DNA of 50,138 nt from contig JABXKU010000009.1 in the NCBI GenBank assembly GCA_013619105.1, positions 1-50,138 of the forward strand. Direction: 5' to 3'. Of the stretch, positions 36,210-45,298 are shown piece after piece. Each line of letters starts with the position of its first letter. Position 1 is the stretch's first letter. The notes below the pieces were generated by a model that saw only the letters and a list, made by a program, of their open reading frames with translations, ran no database searches and was not told the origin of the DNA. The DNA comes from Desulfuromonadales bacterium. Lineage in GTDB: Bacteria; Desulfobacterota; Desulfuromonadia; Desulfuromonadales; Syntrophotaleaceae. The translations under genes and the position numbers were made by a program.

Positions 36210-38168
36210 ATGCTGGACTTAATAAGAAGAAAACAGAAGTCGGTGGTGGTCAAGATTGTGTTCTGGGTCATCATTGCTGCCTTTGTCGGAACTATTTTCC
36301 TGGTCTGGGGCCAGGGCGGGCGCGACAGCGGAGCCGATGGCGACGTGGCGGTTAAAATTAACGGCCAACGGTTGACCTTTGGCGATTTCCGTGGCGTCTA
36401 CGACAATATGCGACGCCTTTACCAGAATATTTACCGTGAAGGCTTCACCCCCGAGAGGGAAAAACAACTCGGACTGGAAGGGCAGGCACTGGAGAGTCTG
36501 ATCAGTCAGACCCTGCTGCTGCAGGATGCAGACGATCGGGACATCAAGGTATCCAAGAGCGAGTTGGTCGAGGCCATCTCTATGATTCCGGCCTTTCAGG
36601 TCGGCGGCGCTTTTAACAAGGAACAATATCTCAAGGTTCTTGAGCATGAGCGTCTGACCTCGGAGGAGTTCGAAGACAGCCAGCGCCATCAGTTGCTGAT
36701 CGAAAAGGTCCGGCAGCAGATCGAAGAGGCGGCCACGGTTAGTGCCGAAGAGGTTTCCGAGGAATATCTGCGCCGCAACGAAAAGATCAACCTGGCTTAT
36801 GTGCGCTTGGCACCTGCCCTCTTTGAAAGCAAGGTCAAGGTTACTGACGAGGCGTTGCAGGGCTATTACGATAATCATCAGGAGCAGTTCCGGGTGGCCG
36901 AGATGGTGGCCTTGAACTATCTTAAGTTCGAACCGGCCAGCTATGAAGGGGAGGTTGATCTCGGTGAGGAAGCGCTGCAGACTTATTACCGGCGTCACCA
37001 GGCCCAGTTTGATGTAGCCGAGCAGGTCCAGGCCTCGCACATTCTGTTGCGCGTTGACGCCGATGCGGCGCCTAAGGTCAAGCAGCAGAAGCGTCAATTG
37101 GCTGAAAAGCTTCTTCTGCAAATTAAGAACAAAGATAATCAGAACTTCGCCGAATTGGCCCGTCGTTATTCGGATGATGCCGGCAGCGCTGCTCAAGGTG
37201 GTGCCCTTGGCTTTATTACCCGTAGCACGATGGTGCCGGCCTTCGAAGAGGTGGTCTTTTCTCTGCAGCCAGGTCAGCTGAGCGACATTGTCGAGACCAA
37301 CTTCGGCTACCATATTATTCTCTGCCAGGGCCGGATCGAAGCGGGGGTCAAAGAGTTGGCTGACGTTCTCGATGAAGTCAAAGCGGGGGTTATCAAGGAA
37401 CAGTCCCGTCAGTTGGCTATGGAAAAGGCTATGGATACCTACAATATTCACCGCAAGAGCGGTGACCTGGCTGCGGCTGCCGAAGCCAACGGTCTGACCG
37501 TGAAGACCACCGCCGCCTTTGAACGGGGCTCTACGGTGCCCGGTATTGGCAAGGCGTCGGAACTTAACCAGGCGGCCTTTAAACTCAAGGAAAATGAATT
37601 GGGCCGACCGGTGCCCCTGGCTACCGCTATCTATCTGCCGGTCCTAAAAGAACGTCAACCCAGCCATGTGGCCGAACTGGCGAAAGTGCGGACCGCTGTT
37701 GAATCAGCTTATCGCCAGGAGCAGAGTTACCCCTTGGCTCGCCAGGCGGCAGAAAAGGTGTTGGCCGACGTGCAGGGCGGCAAAACGTTGGTTGCCTCTG
37801 CCCGTAAGGCGAAGCAAAAAGTTGAAGAGACCGGTTTCTTCTCCCGCTCTTACGGCACCTTTGTGCCGCGTATCGGTAGTGCTGCTGGTGTGGCTGCGGT
37901 AGCTTTTGATCTCAGCAAAGAAAAGATCACCGCTGACAAGGTTTTCGAGGTGGACGGCAAGTCTGTAGTCGTTGCCTTCAAGGCCCGTCAACAGGCCGAT
38001 ATGTCCAAGTTGGACGATGAAAAACGTGCCGAGTTGGAGAAGGTCCTGCTTGCTCGCAAAAAAGAAACCCTACTTGAAACCCGTCTTCAAGAACTGCGAA
38101 AAGAGGCCGATATCCACATCCACCCGGCCTTGCAAAACTCTCTTAAGGAAGAAGATCTGGCATCATGA
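36210..38168 (+). CDS. PpiD/SurA-type peptidylprolyl isomerase (membrane-anchored foldase)
   Basis: A 652-residue envelope chaperone. It has one N-terminal membrane anchor ([21 protein letters not shown]), a SurA_N-like helical domain (~40-185, e.g. [20 protein letters not shown]), then a parvulin PPIase domain with [14 protein letters not shown] (~275), [11 protein letters not shown] and [20 protein letters not shown] to GYHIILCQ (~380), then a long helical tail. The domain order matches E. coli PpiD. ATG 36210, nine bases after AAGGAG, is preferred to a TTG at 36204. The stop overlaps purC by four bases. Confidence 0.88.
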   Translation: MLDLIRRKQKSVVVKIVFWVIIAAFVGTIFLVWGQGGRDSGADGDVAVKINGQRLTFGDFRGVYDNMRRLYQNIYREGFTPEREKQLGLEGQALESLISQTLLLQDADDRDIKVSKSELVEAISMIPAFQVGGAFNKEQYLKVLEHERLTSEEFEDSQRHQLLIEKVRQQIEEAATVSAEEVSEEYLRRNEKINLAYVRLAPALFESKVKVTDEALQGYYDNHQEQFRVAEMVALNYLKFEPASYEGEVDLGEEALQTYYRRHQAQFDVAEQVQASHILLRVDADAAPKVKQQKRQLAEKLLLQIKNKDNQNFAELARRYSDDAGSAAQGGALGFITRSTMVPAFEEVVFSLQPGQLSDIVETNFGYHIILCQGRIEAGVKELADVLDEVKAGVIKEQSRQLAMEKAMDTYNIHRKSGDLAAAAEANGLTVKTTAAFERGSTVPGIGKASELNQAAFKLKENELGRPVPLATAIYLPVLKERQPSHVAELAKVRTAVESAYRQEQSYPLARQAAEKVLADVQGGKTLVASARKAKQKVEETGFFSRSYGTFVPRIGSAAGVAAVAFDLSKEKITADKVFEVDGKSVVVAFKARQQADMSKLDDEKRAELEKVLLARKKETLLETRLQELRKEADIHIHPALQNSLKEEDLAS

Positions 38169-39055
38169 CACCCATCGTATTGCAAAGCGACTGCAGCGAT
38201 CTGCAGTTAGTCAACCGTGGCAAGGTCCGTGATATCTATGACCTAGGCGAGCATCTGTTGATCGTTACCAGTGACCGTATTTCCGCCTTTGACGTAATCA
38301 TGAACGAAGGTATTCCCGACAAAGGTTTCGTTCTGACTCAGGTCTCCAAATTCTGGTTTGAGCGCATGACCGATATCGTGCCCAATCACCTGGTGGCCAC
38401 TGAGGTCAACGATTTTCCGGCAGTGACACACAAATACCGGGACCAGCTTGAAGGACGCAGTATGCTGGTCAAAAAGGCCTCACCGCTGCCCATCGAGTGC
38501 ATTGTTCGTGGTTATATTACCGGTTCCGGTTGGAAGGAATATGGCCGTCAGGGCAGTGTCTGTGGAATTGTCCTACCCTCCGGTCTGCAGGAGAGCCAGC
38601 AGCTTCCAGATCCGATCTTTACCCCTTCGACCAAAGCGGAACTGGGCGCCCACGACGAGAATATCTCCTTTGATAAGGCCGTGGATCTGTGCGCGCCAGG
38701 ATTGGCCCAGCAGGCCAAGGAGGCCAGCTTGGCCATCTATCTGCGGGCAAGGGAAGAGTTGGCCGCCAAGGGGATTATCATCGCCGATACCAAATTCGAA
38801 TTTGGTCTCTTTGAGGATCGGCTGATCTGGATCGACGAAGCCCTGACTCCCGATTCATCCCGCTTCTGGCCTGCGGACCAATATTGCCCTGGCGGTTCCC
38901 AGCCAAGTTTCGATAAGCAGTTTCTGCGGGATTACCTGGAGACCCTCGACTGGAATAAGCAGGCTCCGGCGCCCTCTTTGCCGGCAGAGATCGTGCGCAA
39001 AACTTCGGAGAAGTATCTCGAGGCTATGGAACGGATCACTGGCAGCAAGATCTGA
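38165..39055 (+). CDS. purC: Phosphoribosylaminoimidazole-succinocarboxamide synthase (SAICAR synthase)
   Basis: A 296-residue purine biosynthesis enzyme joining CAIR and aspartate. Visible signatures are [26 protein letters not shown] (positions ~18-43), the [18 protein letters not shown] block (~105-122), [17 protein letters not shown] and [12 protein letters not shown] (~200). It is the longer ~300-residue form, as in yeast, not the ~237-residue E. coli form. It starts inside the foldase stop (ATGA) and is therefore co-translated with an unrelated envelope gene. Confidence 0.94.
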   Translation: MTPIVLQSDCSDLQLVNRGKVRDIYDLGEHLLIVTSDRISAFDVIMNEGIPDKGFVLTQVSKFWFERMTDIVPNHLVATEVNDFPAVTHKYRDQLEGRSMLVKKASPLPIECIVRGYITGSGWKEYGRQGSVCGIVLPSGLQESQQLPDPIFTPSTKAELGAHDENISFDKAVDLCAPGLAQQAKEASLAIYLRAREELAAKGIIIADTKFEFGLFEDRLIWIDEALTPDSSRFWPADQYCPGGSQPSFDKQFLRDYLETLDWNKQAPAPSLPAEIVRKTSEKYLEAMERITGSKI

Positions 39056-39084
39056 CCTGCATTGTTTTCGATTTAGAGACAAAA

Positions 39085-39120
39085 GAAAAGGCGCCATTCC
39101 AAAAGGAGTGGCGCCTTTTC
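39085..39120. terminator. Bidirectional terminator after purC
   Basis: A 16 bp stem with one wobble pair (core AAAAGGCGCCA with its complement) around an AAAA loop, between purC on the plus strand and a minus-strand small gene. Confidence 0.88.
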
Positions 39121-39148
39121 TAATTACATATTGAAAGAGGTGATTCGG

Positions 39149-39418
39149 TTAACCTTCCCAAAACAGGTAGTGAGGATCGTTGCGTAGCAACTCCAGGCAT
39201 TCATTGAGGGGCCCGATAAACTCCCGGCATTGCCAACCGGTGCCCTGAATAAAATATGCCATCTGCCAGTGTCTTGGCCGGTTGGCTGGTATCAGGCGCA
39301 CAAATATGCCCCTAGCGTTGTTGAGATGCAATTCGCCTGCTTCGTGATGCACCTCGAATGCGGCCAGACTTGGATCAGATGCAACCAAGCTTCTGGCACG
39401 GTCTAGGTCCCAAGGCAT
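39149..39418 (-). CDS. Small hypothetical protein (89 aa)
   Basis: A soluble protein of 89 residues, unrecognised, starting MPWDLDRARSLVASDPSLAA. Many Trp, Tyr and Phe residues are present (HWQMAYFIQGTGWQC; DPHYLFWEG). ATG 39418, with AGGA seven bases upstream, is chosen; the frame is open to 39520 but the extra segment looks noncoding. It has terminators on both sides, so it is a single-gene unit. Function unknown. Confidence 0.6.
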   Translation of the reverse strand: MPWDLDRARSLVASDPSLAAFEVHHEAGELHLNNARGIFVRLIPANRPRHWQMAYFIQGTGWQCREFIGPLNECLELLRNDPHYLFWEG

Positions 39419-39552
39419 AGTCTGTCCTATAAATGGAGAGATTGGCAATTGAGCATTTGCTGGTTTATTTATTACTAAAACTGCAAATAGGCCATTCGTC
39501 AAGGGCAAGAGAGCAAACAAGGGCTGATTTTAACGCAGGCTTTATGGAAATA

Positions 39553-39589
39553 AAAAGTCCCCGGTGATTAACAATCACCGGGGACTTTT
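39553..39589 (-). terminator. Intrinsic terminator after purT
   Basis: A 17 bp perfect stem (AAAAGTCCCCGGTGATT and its complement) around an AAC loop, 30 bases after the purT stop on the minus strand; it is symmetrical with T runs on both sides. Confidence 0.9.
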
Positions 39590-39618
39590 GTAGATAAAGA
39601 ACTATCGATGGCTCCTGT

Positions 39619-40797
39619 TTAGCGGGGCACCACCTTCATCGCAGCTGCGGCCTTTGCAGCCTGCTTGCGGGCCTCTTCAACGTTATCAGCGAGGACCAAG
39701 GCTACCGCCATGCGCCGACCGGGGCGGGTATCGGGCTTGCCGAACACACGCACTTTGCTGCGGGGTACGGTCAAGGCCTCCGCCACGCCGGTGATGCTGA
39801 CATTGTCGGAATGCTCAGTGGCCAAGACCACATGAGAAGCTCCGGGCGAGAGGAGTTCGATTTCCGGTACCGGCAAACCGAGGATTGCCCGCACGTGCAG
39901 TTCGAACTCCGACATGTTCTGGGTGACCATCGTCACCATGCCCGTGTCGTGGGGGCGCGGTGAGATTTCGCTGAAAAAGACCGTGTCGCCTTTGATGAAG
40001 AATTCAACGCCGAAAAGACCAGTGCCACCCAGGGCGTCGGTGACAGTCTTGGCTTGGTTCTGTGCTTCTTGCAGCGCTGCCGGAGTCATGGCCATGGGCT
40101 GCCAGGATTCCTGGTAGTCGCCGCCTTCTTGTACATGACCGATGGGTGGGCAGTAGCTGGTGCCGTTGGCGTGGCGCACGGTGAGCAGGGTGATTTCGTA
40201 GTCAAAGGGGATAAATTCCTCGATGATCACCTTGTCGCCGGTGCCCCGTGCTCCGGCTTGAGCATAGGCCCAGGCCTTGTCGATATCGCCCTCTGCGCGA
40301 ACCGTGCTCTGGCCCTTGCCGGAGGAACTCATGATCGGCTTGACCACACAGGGCCGGCCGATTTCCTGTACGCCATTGCGAAACTCTTCAAGAGTGGTGG
40401 CAAATAGGTACTTAGCGGTGAGCAGGCCCAAATCCTCGGCCGCCAGGCGACGAATGCCTTCCCGATTCATGGTCAGGTTGGTAGCCCGAGCGGTTGGGAT
40501 GACGTTGAAGCCTTCCTTCTCGAGTTCGAGCAGGTATTCGGTATTGATCGCCTCAATTTCAGGAACGATGAAGTCCGGTTTTTCCTGGTTGATCACTCGG
40601 GACAGAGCCTCGCGATCAAGCATGTCGATAACATGGCTGCGATGGGCCACCTGCATGGCTGGTGCATCGGCATAACGGTCGACGGCTATGACTTCAATGC
40701 CGAAGCGCATTGCCTCGATGACCACTTCCTTGCCCAGTTCGCCACTGCCGAGCATCAGAATTTTAGTTGCGCCTTGTTTCAGTGGAGTGCCGATCAT
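39619..40797 (-). CDS. purT: Formate-dependent phosphoribosylglycinamide formyltransferase
   Basis: A 392-residue ATP-grasp enzyme, the same length as E. coli PurT, that formylates GAR using formate and ATP. Visible features are [17 protein letters not shown] (~13-29), [20 protein letters not shown], the ATP-grasp segments [12 protein letters not shown] (~155) and [16 protein letters not shown], and [15 protein letters not shown] (~287). It replaces the folate-dependent PurN step, useful where formate is available. ATG 40797 follows GGAGG by eight bases. Confidence 0.95.
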   Translation of the reverse strand: MIGTPLKQGATKILMLGSGELGKEVVIEAMRFGIEVIAVDRYADAPAMQVAHRSHVIDMLDREALSRVINQEKPDFIVPEIEAINTEYLLELEKEGFNVIPTARATNLTMNREGIRRLAAEDLGLLTAKYLFATTLEEFRNGVQEIGRPCVVKPIMSSSGKGQSTVRAEGDIDKAWAYAQAGARGTGDKVIIEEFIPFDYEITLLTVRHANGTSYCPPIGHVQEGGDYQESWQPMAMTPAALQEAQNQAKTVTDALGGTGLFGVEFFIKGDTVFFSEISPRPHDTGMVTMVTQNMSEFELHVRAILGLPVPEIELLSPGASHVVLATEHSDNVSITGVAEALTVPRSKVRVFGKPDTRPGRRMAVALVLADNVEEARKQAAKAAAAMKVVPR

Positions 40798-40854
40798 CGT
40801 TGTCCCTCCATTAGGGTTAAAATTTGCGGTTTCAGGGTATTGTTGAGGTCCCGT

Positions 40855-40883
40855 ACTATGCAAAATTAACGCTCAATTTTCAA
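40855..40883 (-). promoter_or_regulatory. Putative sigma-70 promoter of purT
   Basis: On the minus strand, TTGAAA (40878-40883), a 17-base spacer and CATAGT (40855-40860) lie about 58 bases before the purT start codon. Confidence 0.5.
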
Positions 40884-41079
40884 GTTTTTTCTGGATTTGA
40901 CAGGGCTCCCAAAAGGATTGAACAGCACATTCCTGGAGGTTGATAGTTCTTGTCCTGCCTTGGCTGCGGCCATCTGAGTACGTATATTCAAAAAGTACCT
41001 ACCCCAGAGAAGAAGGGGCAGGCGATCGCTCCTCACTGCGGCCCGTGTTAGACCAAGGTGCCTTACGGGGGGGGGGAGT
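40884..41079. other. Intergenic region between purT and the ars operon end
   Basis: There is no gene here. It holds a weak hairpin (CCTACCCC with GGGGCAGG, around 40999-41023) that could end the ars operon on the minus strand, and a run of 10 G (41067-41076) three bases after the last stop codon of that operon. Confidence 0.4.
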
Positions 41080-41772
41080 TTACAGTGAGATGCCCCAAAA
41101 CACCGCCAAGCAGTAATACACCCCGATCAGAATGAACAGGGCACCGGTAATCCGTCTGGCCCAGCGTTCGAAAGCCTGGATATGATTGAACGCCTGACCG
41201 ACCTTGTTGGCCCCAAGGGCGATCAGCACGGCAAATATCAACACGGGCAGGCCGGTAGCAATGCCGTAGACCGCTGGCAGCATCACGCCGGAACCTTGAT
41301 GCAGAGCCAAGGGTAGCAGGCTGCCAAAAAACAACGCCGCCGACGTCGGACAAAAGGACAGGGCGAACAGAAATCCGAGCATTCCGGCGCCCCAGACGCC
41401 CATGGACTCGGCCTTTTTTTGAAGCCGGTCACCAACGCCGCTCCCGGGCAGATTAAAAGAAACCACCTCCAGTAACACCAAACCCACCAAAATCAGGATC
41501 GGCCCCAGGGCGCGATTCATGTATTTTTGCAGAACTTGGGCCAAAAAAGGTGCAGAAAGCATGCTGGAGACCAGAAGGCTGCCAAGGGCCAGATACGCCA
41601 GACTACGTCCGGAGGTGTAAAGCAGGCCTGCGGAAAAAACCTGCCGCGGACTATCCACCCGCCGGCCGACGAAAGAGATGGCAGCGATATTTGTCGCCAA
41701 GGGGCAAGGGCTGATCGAGGTCAGCACGCCAAACCAGAAGGCTGAGGCGATGGCCAGGGCATACTCATGCAT
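41080..41772 (-). CDS. ArsG-like organoarsenical efflux permease (CcdA/DsbD-type membrane protein)
   Basis: A 230-residue membrane protein with about six helices, of the cytochrome-c-biogenesis/TauE-like superfamily. The segment TSISPCPLATNIAAISF (~18-34) and the second Cys-Pro element FALSFCPTSAALFF (~138-151) match the ArsG family, described as permeases for reduced aromatic arsenicals. The paired membrane Cys-Pro motifs also resemble DsbD-type reductant carriers, so transfer of electrons is an alternative role. ATG 41772 has GGAAGGGG seven bases upstream. It follows the ArsF-like gene by two bases. I know the ArsG assignment from family recall, not from a search. Confidence 0.75.
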   Translation of the reverse strand: MHEYALAIASAFWFGVLTSISPCPLATNIAAISFVGRRVDSPRQVFSAGLLYTSGRSLAYLALGSLLVSSMLSAPFLAQVLQKYMNRALGPILILVGLVLLEVVSFNLPGSGVGDRLQKKAESMGVWGAGMLGFLFALSFCPTSAALFFGSLLPLALHQGSGVMLPAVYGIATGLPVLIFAVLIALGANKVGQAFNHIQAFERWARRITGALFILIGVYYCLAVFWGISL

Positions 41773-41774
41773 GC

Positions 41775-42254
41775 TCAAGCCCCTTCCATCATGGTCTCAA
41801 TCTGTTTCTGTACATACTCCATAAAGGCTGTTTTGTCGCGGATAAGACTCCAGACCTGGTCAAGGTTTTTCCACTGTTGCTGCTGGTCCCCCGCGCGTCT
41901 TTCCAGAATCACCGAGCGCGTATACAATTGAAAATCCTGCACGTAATGCTCATTGGCAGATTCGTCCACATTGATCACTTGCAATTCCAGGTTTCCGGTT
42001 TGTAATGCTTCGGCAAACTCGGACTGGAGGGCTTCTTTGGTATAGGCCTCGATTTTTCTGCAGGAAGCGCAGCGCATGTTGCCGTGAAAGTAATAGACCA
42101 CGGTTTTGACTTGATGCTGCAGGAGATTGGCCGTTTCGGATGCGTTTGCAGGGGCCGACTGTGCGGCGCTGGCATTGGTCAGTAGTGACATTGCCAAAAG
42201 AGCGATAAAGCTGAAGCAAAGACAATATTTCTGCAAAACAGTAAAAATTTTCAT
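41775..42254 (-). CDS. ArsF-like periplasmic thioredoxin-fold protein
   Basis: A 159-residue predicted exported protein. The signal peptide (FSFIALLAMSLLTNASAAQS) precedes a thioredoxin-like domain with VVYYFHGNMRCASCRKIE (CxxC at ~70), then LELQVINVDESANEHYV. These segments match the ArsF family, annotated as a subunit reducing nitrophenyl compounds in organoarsenical resistance. The stop lies two bases before the ArsG-like gene. ATG 42254 follows GAGG by six bases. It likely works with the CxxC protein upstream and the permease downstream; the direct reaction is not established by sequence. Confidence 0.78.
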   Translation of the reverse strand: MKIFTVLQKYCLCFSFIALLAMSLLTNASAAQSAPANASETANLLQHQVKTVVYYFHGNMRCASCRKIEAYTKEALQSEFAEALQTGNLELQVINVDESANEHYVQDFQLYTRSVILERRAGDQQQQWKNLDQVWSLIRDKTAFMEYVQKQIETMMEGA

Positions 42255-42282
42255 CAAAAGCCTCGCTTGATAAAGGTAAGGG

Positions 42283-42516
42283 TCAGGTGCTCAATAGCCC
42301 CTTGAGTTCCTTGACGGAAGGAGCCTTCCCCGACAGTTTGACCTGCCCGTCTATGGCCAGGGCCGGAGTCATGAGAACCCCGAAAGCGGTGATCTCCTGG
42401 ATGTCAGTCACTTTAACCAACTCATATTCCAAGTGCAACTCCTGGGCGGCAGTTTCGGCGTTTTTGGCCAGTTTCTTACATTTTGCGCAGCCGGTTCCCA
42501 AAATCTGAATTTTCAT
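42283..42516 (-). CDS. Small thioredoxin-like redox protein (CxxC)
   Basis: A 77-residue thioredoxin_3-type protein (redox-active disulfide family). It starts MKIQILGTGCAKCKKLAKN with a CAKC active site, and has the cis-proline element LMTPALAIDG (~50) and a C-terminal helix. It is cytoplasmic, without signal peptide. Related proteins accompany permeases and ars genes, and it may be the ArsE-like partner that supplies electrons; that naming is inference. GAGGAG precedes ATG 42516. It lies 28 bases before the ArsF-like gene. Confidence 0.82.
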   Translation of the reverse strand: MKIQILGTGCAKCKKLAKNAETAAQELHLEYELVKVTDIQEITAFGVLMTPALAIDGQVKLSGKAPSVKELKGLLST

Positions 42517-42541
42517 AATAAGCTCCTCGTTGATTCAAATA

Positions 42542-42695
42542 ATGATGGCGTCGTAAAAAATCCGCCCTACTGCGTTACGGCGTTTTTTCAGGATCTCGAC
42601 ATACTAGACGTATGCCTTCACTCCTGAAAAAACACCAAGCCTTGTAGAACGAAATTTTTGCTTAGCCATCCTTTAAGTTTTTGAGAATGCATCAA
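42542..42695. repeat. Dispersed palindromic repeat, copy B
   Basis: This is the second copy of the 150 bp element at 9286-9440, with the same inner arms GTTTTTTCAGG (42582-42592) and CCTGAAAAAAC (42623-42633). The outer halves GATGGC...TAAAAAAT and the complement of ATTTTTGCTTAGCCATC also pair. It fills the gap between the ArsP-type permease and the CxxC protein, and its right end forms the permease stop codon. Transcribed within the operon it would make a long RNA hairpin. Confidence 0.85.
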
Positions 42696-43765
42696 ATAAT
42701 AAGGTTAAACAGATATCCGACGAGCAGAATGCCGGCACCGACCACGGCGATAAAGGTAGCGATCAGCCGCGGCTTGAGTACCTTGCGCAGAATCACCATC
42801 TCCGGAAAGGAGAGGGCGATGACGCTCATCATAAAAGCCAGCACGGTGCCCAATGCGGCCCCCTTGCCGAGCAGCGCTTCCACCACCGGAATGATGCCGG
42901 CGGCGTTGGTATACATGGGGATGCCAATCAGCACCGAGACCGGTACCGACCACCAGGCGCTCTTGCCCATGATGCTGGCCATGAAATTTTCTGGCACAAA
43001 GCCGTGGATGGCCGCTCCGATCAGAATGCCGATGACCACGTAGAGCCAGACCCTGCCGACAATATCCCGCACCGCTTCGATGCCGAACCGAACCCGGTCT
43101 TCCCAGGATTGGCGGTTGTCGGGCATGGCTGCCTGATTGACCTGCATCTCCCGCACCCAGTCTTCCACATAGTTCTCGAGTTTCATACGGCCGATGGTCC
43201 AACCGGCTATCGTAGCAATGAGTATCCCGGTGACAAAGTACAGGGCGGCGATTTTCCAGCCCAACAGGCCGAACAGCAGCACCAGGGCAATTTCATTGAC
43301 CATTGGGGCCGAGATGAGGAAGGAAAAGGTGATGCCCAGGGGGATGCCGGCGGTAACAAAGCCGATAAACAAGGGCACCGCTGAGCAGGAACAAAAGGGC
43401 GTCACCACTCCGAGCAGGGCGGCCAGCACATTGCCGGTACTTTCCCGGCGACCGGCCAGGATTTGCCGGGTCAACTCAGGGGTAATGAAGCTGCGTAATA
43501 CGCCGACGCCAAATACCACCAGTATCAGCAGCATCAAGACCTTGGGGGTATCGTAGAGAAAGAATTCCACCGCCGAGCCCAGGTGGGATTCCAGCTGCAG
43601 GCCGATGAGATCGTAGCTGAGAAACCGCGCCAGAGGCAGCAGCTGCCGATAGAGCAGGAACCAGACGATCAGAAATAGTCCAATTTTCACGCCAAGATGC
43701 TTGCTGAGAAAATTTCTCTGGGCTGTCCCTTCCGTGGTCATATCTTCATCCGTTTGATGATCCAT
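42692..43765 (-). CDS. arsP: ArsP-type permease (organoarsenical efflux)
   Basis: A 357-residue membrane permease of the ArsP_1 family, with about eight helices. The signature TPFCSCSAVPLFIGFVTAGIPLG (~130-152) holds the closely spaced cysteines of this family, and SWWSVPVSVLIGIPMYTNAAGIIPV (~265-290) is the second characteristic segment. Characterised ArsP proteins export trivalent methyl and aromatic arsenicals, not arsenite. ATG 43765, eight bases after GGAG, is chosen rather than the open GTG at 43840. Its stop codon is supplied by the edge of repeat copy B. The gene symbol rests on family and context. Confidence 0.78.
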   Translation of the reverse strand: MDHQTDEDMTTEGTAQRNFLSKHLGVKIGLFLIVWFLLYRQLLPLARFLSYDLIGLQLESHLGSAVEFFLYDTPKVLMLLILVVFGVGVLRSFITPELTRQILAGRRESTGNVLAALLGVVTPFCSCSAVPLFIGFVTAGIPLGITFSFLISAPMVNEIALVLLFGLLGWKIAALYFVTGILIATIAGWTIGRMKLENYVEDWVREMQVNQAAMPDNRQSWEDRVRFGIEAVRDIVGRVWLYVVIGILIGAAIHGFVPENFMASIMGKSAWWSVPVSVLIGIPMYTNAAGIIPVVEALLGKGAALGTVLAFMMSVIALSFPEMVILRKVLKPRLIATFIAVVGAGILLVGYLFNLII

Positions 43766-43851
43766 TGAACGTACTCCGTCAGGCATAAATCGTTTAAGAC
43801 TGTAAACCAGCCTAAGGTAATCGGAGGCGAGTCTCGTCACCGGTAACCGTC

Positions 43852-45231
43852 TCAGGGCTGCTCCGCCCGATAGGCCCGGGCCAGAACTTCAACCGGATGA
43901 TAAACAGGGTAGGGCAGGCAATGATTGAATTGCAGGCGGCAGCTCATGCAATCGGTGACAATAGCCTGCGGATTGCACTTGCGAATCTTGTCCATCAACG
44001 GTCCCCCCAGATCCAGAGACTTTTGGTGGAAATGCTCTTTGAACCCAAAAACTCCCCCCATCCCACAGCAGTCGTAATCGCTGCCGACCTGTTCGATTTC
44101 CAGTTCGGGAACCAGTTTCAGCAGATCCAGATAGGGCAGTCCCATCTTTTGCTCCCGCAGGTGGCAGGGGGCAAAATAGGCAAGGCGCTCCGGCAGGGGC
44201 CTGAAGTTGGTGGCGAGCCGTCCTTCACCCTGCAGGCGGGTCAGATACGCTCCGAAATCGAAGAGGTGATCCGATAGGGCGACCCGGTCAAGGGGGTCGA
44301 TGCCAGAGAAATAGCCGTCGTCTTTGAGAATCTCCCGGTACATAGACTTTCTTAAGGTCCAGAACTGGTTCTCGCCTTTCTCCGGGGCCGGCACCTTTAG
44401 TTCTTTTTCGTTGGCATTCACCGATTGCTGGTAGGCATCGGAATAATAAGCCCGTTCTTTGAGCAGTTTTTTTAGGAAATATCCGCAGGTGGGGCAGGAG
44501 TAGACCAGATCGTCTTCGTCGCTAACCGTTTCGAGCAGGCGCTCCATGTTGTCCTGGGCCAGCTGTAGGGTACGCTTTCGATCTCCTTCTACCAAAAAGG
44601 GCATGCCGCAACACTGCTGGGGCGGAACGTAGACCGTGGCACCGTTATGCTGCAGGATCTCCACCACGCTGCGTCCAATTTCGGGGAACAGATAACCGGC
44701 GGTGCAACCGGCAAAGTAGGCCACCCGATGCTCGCCGTTCCGTTTTTGGTCAAGGCCTTGGCTGGCCGCCCATTTGAAAAAATTCTGTTTCGGAAAGGTC
44801 GGTAGTTGACGCTCGGGATGCAAGCCGGTGGCTTTACGCAGCAGAGGGCCAAGCACGCTGTTCGATTGCAAAGCCTTGGACAGCTTGGGAAAGGTGCCGC
44901 ACAGACGGGCCATGCGCGGGACATCGTTGAGCAGACGGGTCGCCAGCGGCATGCCTTCTTGCTCGATGTAGCGGCTCTTGGCCTCCATCACGTCCATGGG
45001 AACCTTGGGGCAGGGGCATAGTCCACAGAAGGTACAAAGTTCGGTCAGGTAGCGCAGCTGCGCCTCGCTGATGGGCACCCCGTCCTCATGTTCCTGATCC
45101 CAGAGTCTATAGAGTTCGATGAAAAACGCGCAATCGTCCTCCATCATGGTGCGGCAGGTGTCACAGTTGGCGCACAGCTTCATGATCCCTTGCAGGATTT
45201 CTTGCGGCGTCTGTTTTTTGGGACTATCCAA
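43852..45231 (-). CDS. CCG-domain Fe-S oxidoreductase (heterodisulfide reductase/GlpC-like)
   Basis: A 459-residue cytoplasmic protein. The N-terminus has two unusual cysteine clusters (CANCDTCRTMMEDDC, ~21-35; CTFCGLCPCP, ~66-75) replacing standard 4Fe-4S motifs. Two CCG domains follow: GCTAGY...QQCCGMPF...SCPTCGYFL (~175-255) and APCHLRE...DCCGMGGVFGF...DCMSCRLQF (~355-445), as in HdrB, GlpC and LutA, where they bind special Fe-S clusters or pass electrons. It starts at TTG 45231 after AAGGTGG. Its place between arsR and arsP, behind a putative ArsR operator, suggests a role in reducing arsenicals; no partner flavoprotein is adjacent. Function is inferred. Confidence 0.85.
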   Translation of the reverse strand: MDSPKKQTPQEILQGIMKLCANCDTCRTMMEDDCAFFIELYRLWDQEHEDGVPISEAQLRYLTELCTFCGLCPCPKVPMDVMEAKSRYIEQEGMPLATRLLNDVPRMARLCGTFPKLSKALQSNSVLGPLLRKATGLHPERQLPTFPKQNFFKWAASQGLDQKRNGEHRVAYFAGCTAGYLFPEIGRSVVEILQHNGATVYVPPQQCCGMPFLVEGDRKRTLQLAQDNMERLLETVSDEDDLVYSCPTCGYFLKKLLKERAYYSDAYQQSVNANEKELKVPAPEKGENQFWTLRKSMYREILKDDGYFSGIDPLDRVALSDHLFDFGAYLTRLQGEGRLATNFRPLPERLAYFAPCHLREQKMGLPYLDLLKLVPELEIEQVGSDYDCCGMGGVFGFKEHFHQKSLDLGGPLMDKIRKCNPQAIVTDCMSCRLQFNHCLPYPVYHPVEVLARAYRAEQP

Positions 45232-45264
45232 GGGCCCACCTTCCTTTCGTTCGATCGATCGTGC

Positions 45265-45286
45265 AATATCCGAAAAATCGGATATT
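45265..45286 (-). promoter_or_regulatory. Putative ArsR operator before the Fe-S oxidoreductase gene
   Basis: A perfect inverted repeat, AATATCCGA and TCGGATATT, separated by four A, lies between arsR and the Fe-S gene. It shares the ATCCG/CGGAT arms with the repeat inside the arsR promoter. Confidence 0.65.
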
Positions 45287-45298
45287 TTAGATAAAAAA

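Noticed and set aside
36219-37451. A 410-codon open frame antisense to the foldase gene
   Set aside because: The sense strand encodes clear SurA_N and parvulin motifs with a good start; the antisense frame has no family motif and arises from codon bias.
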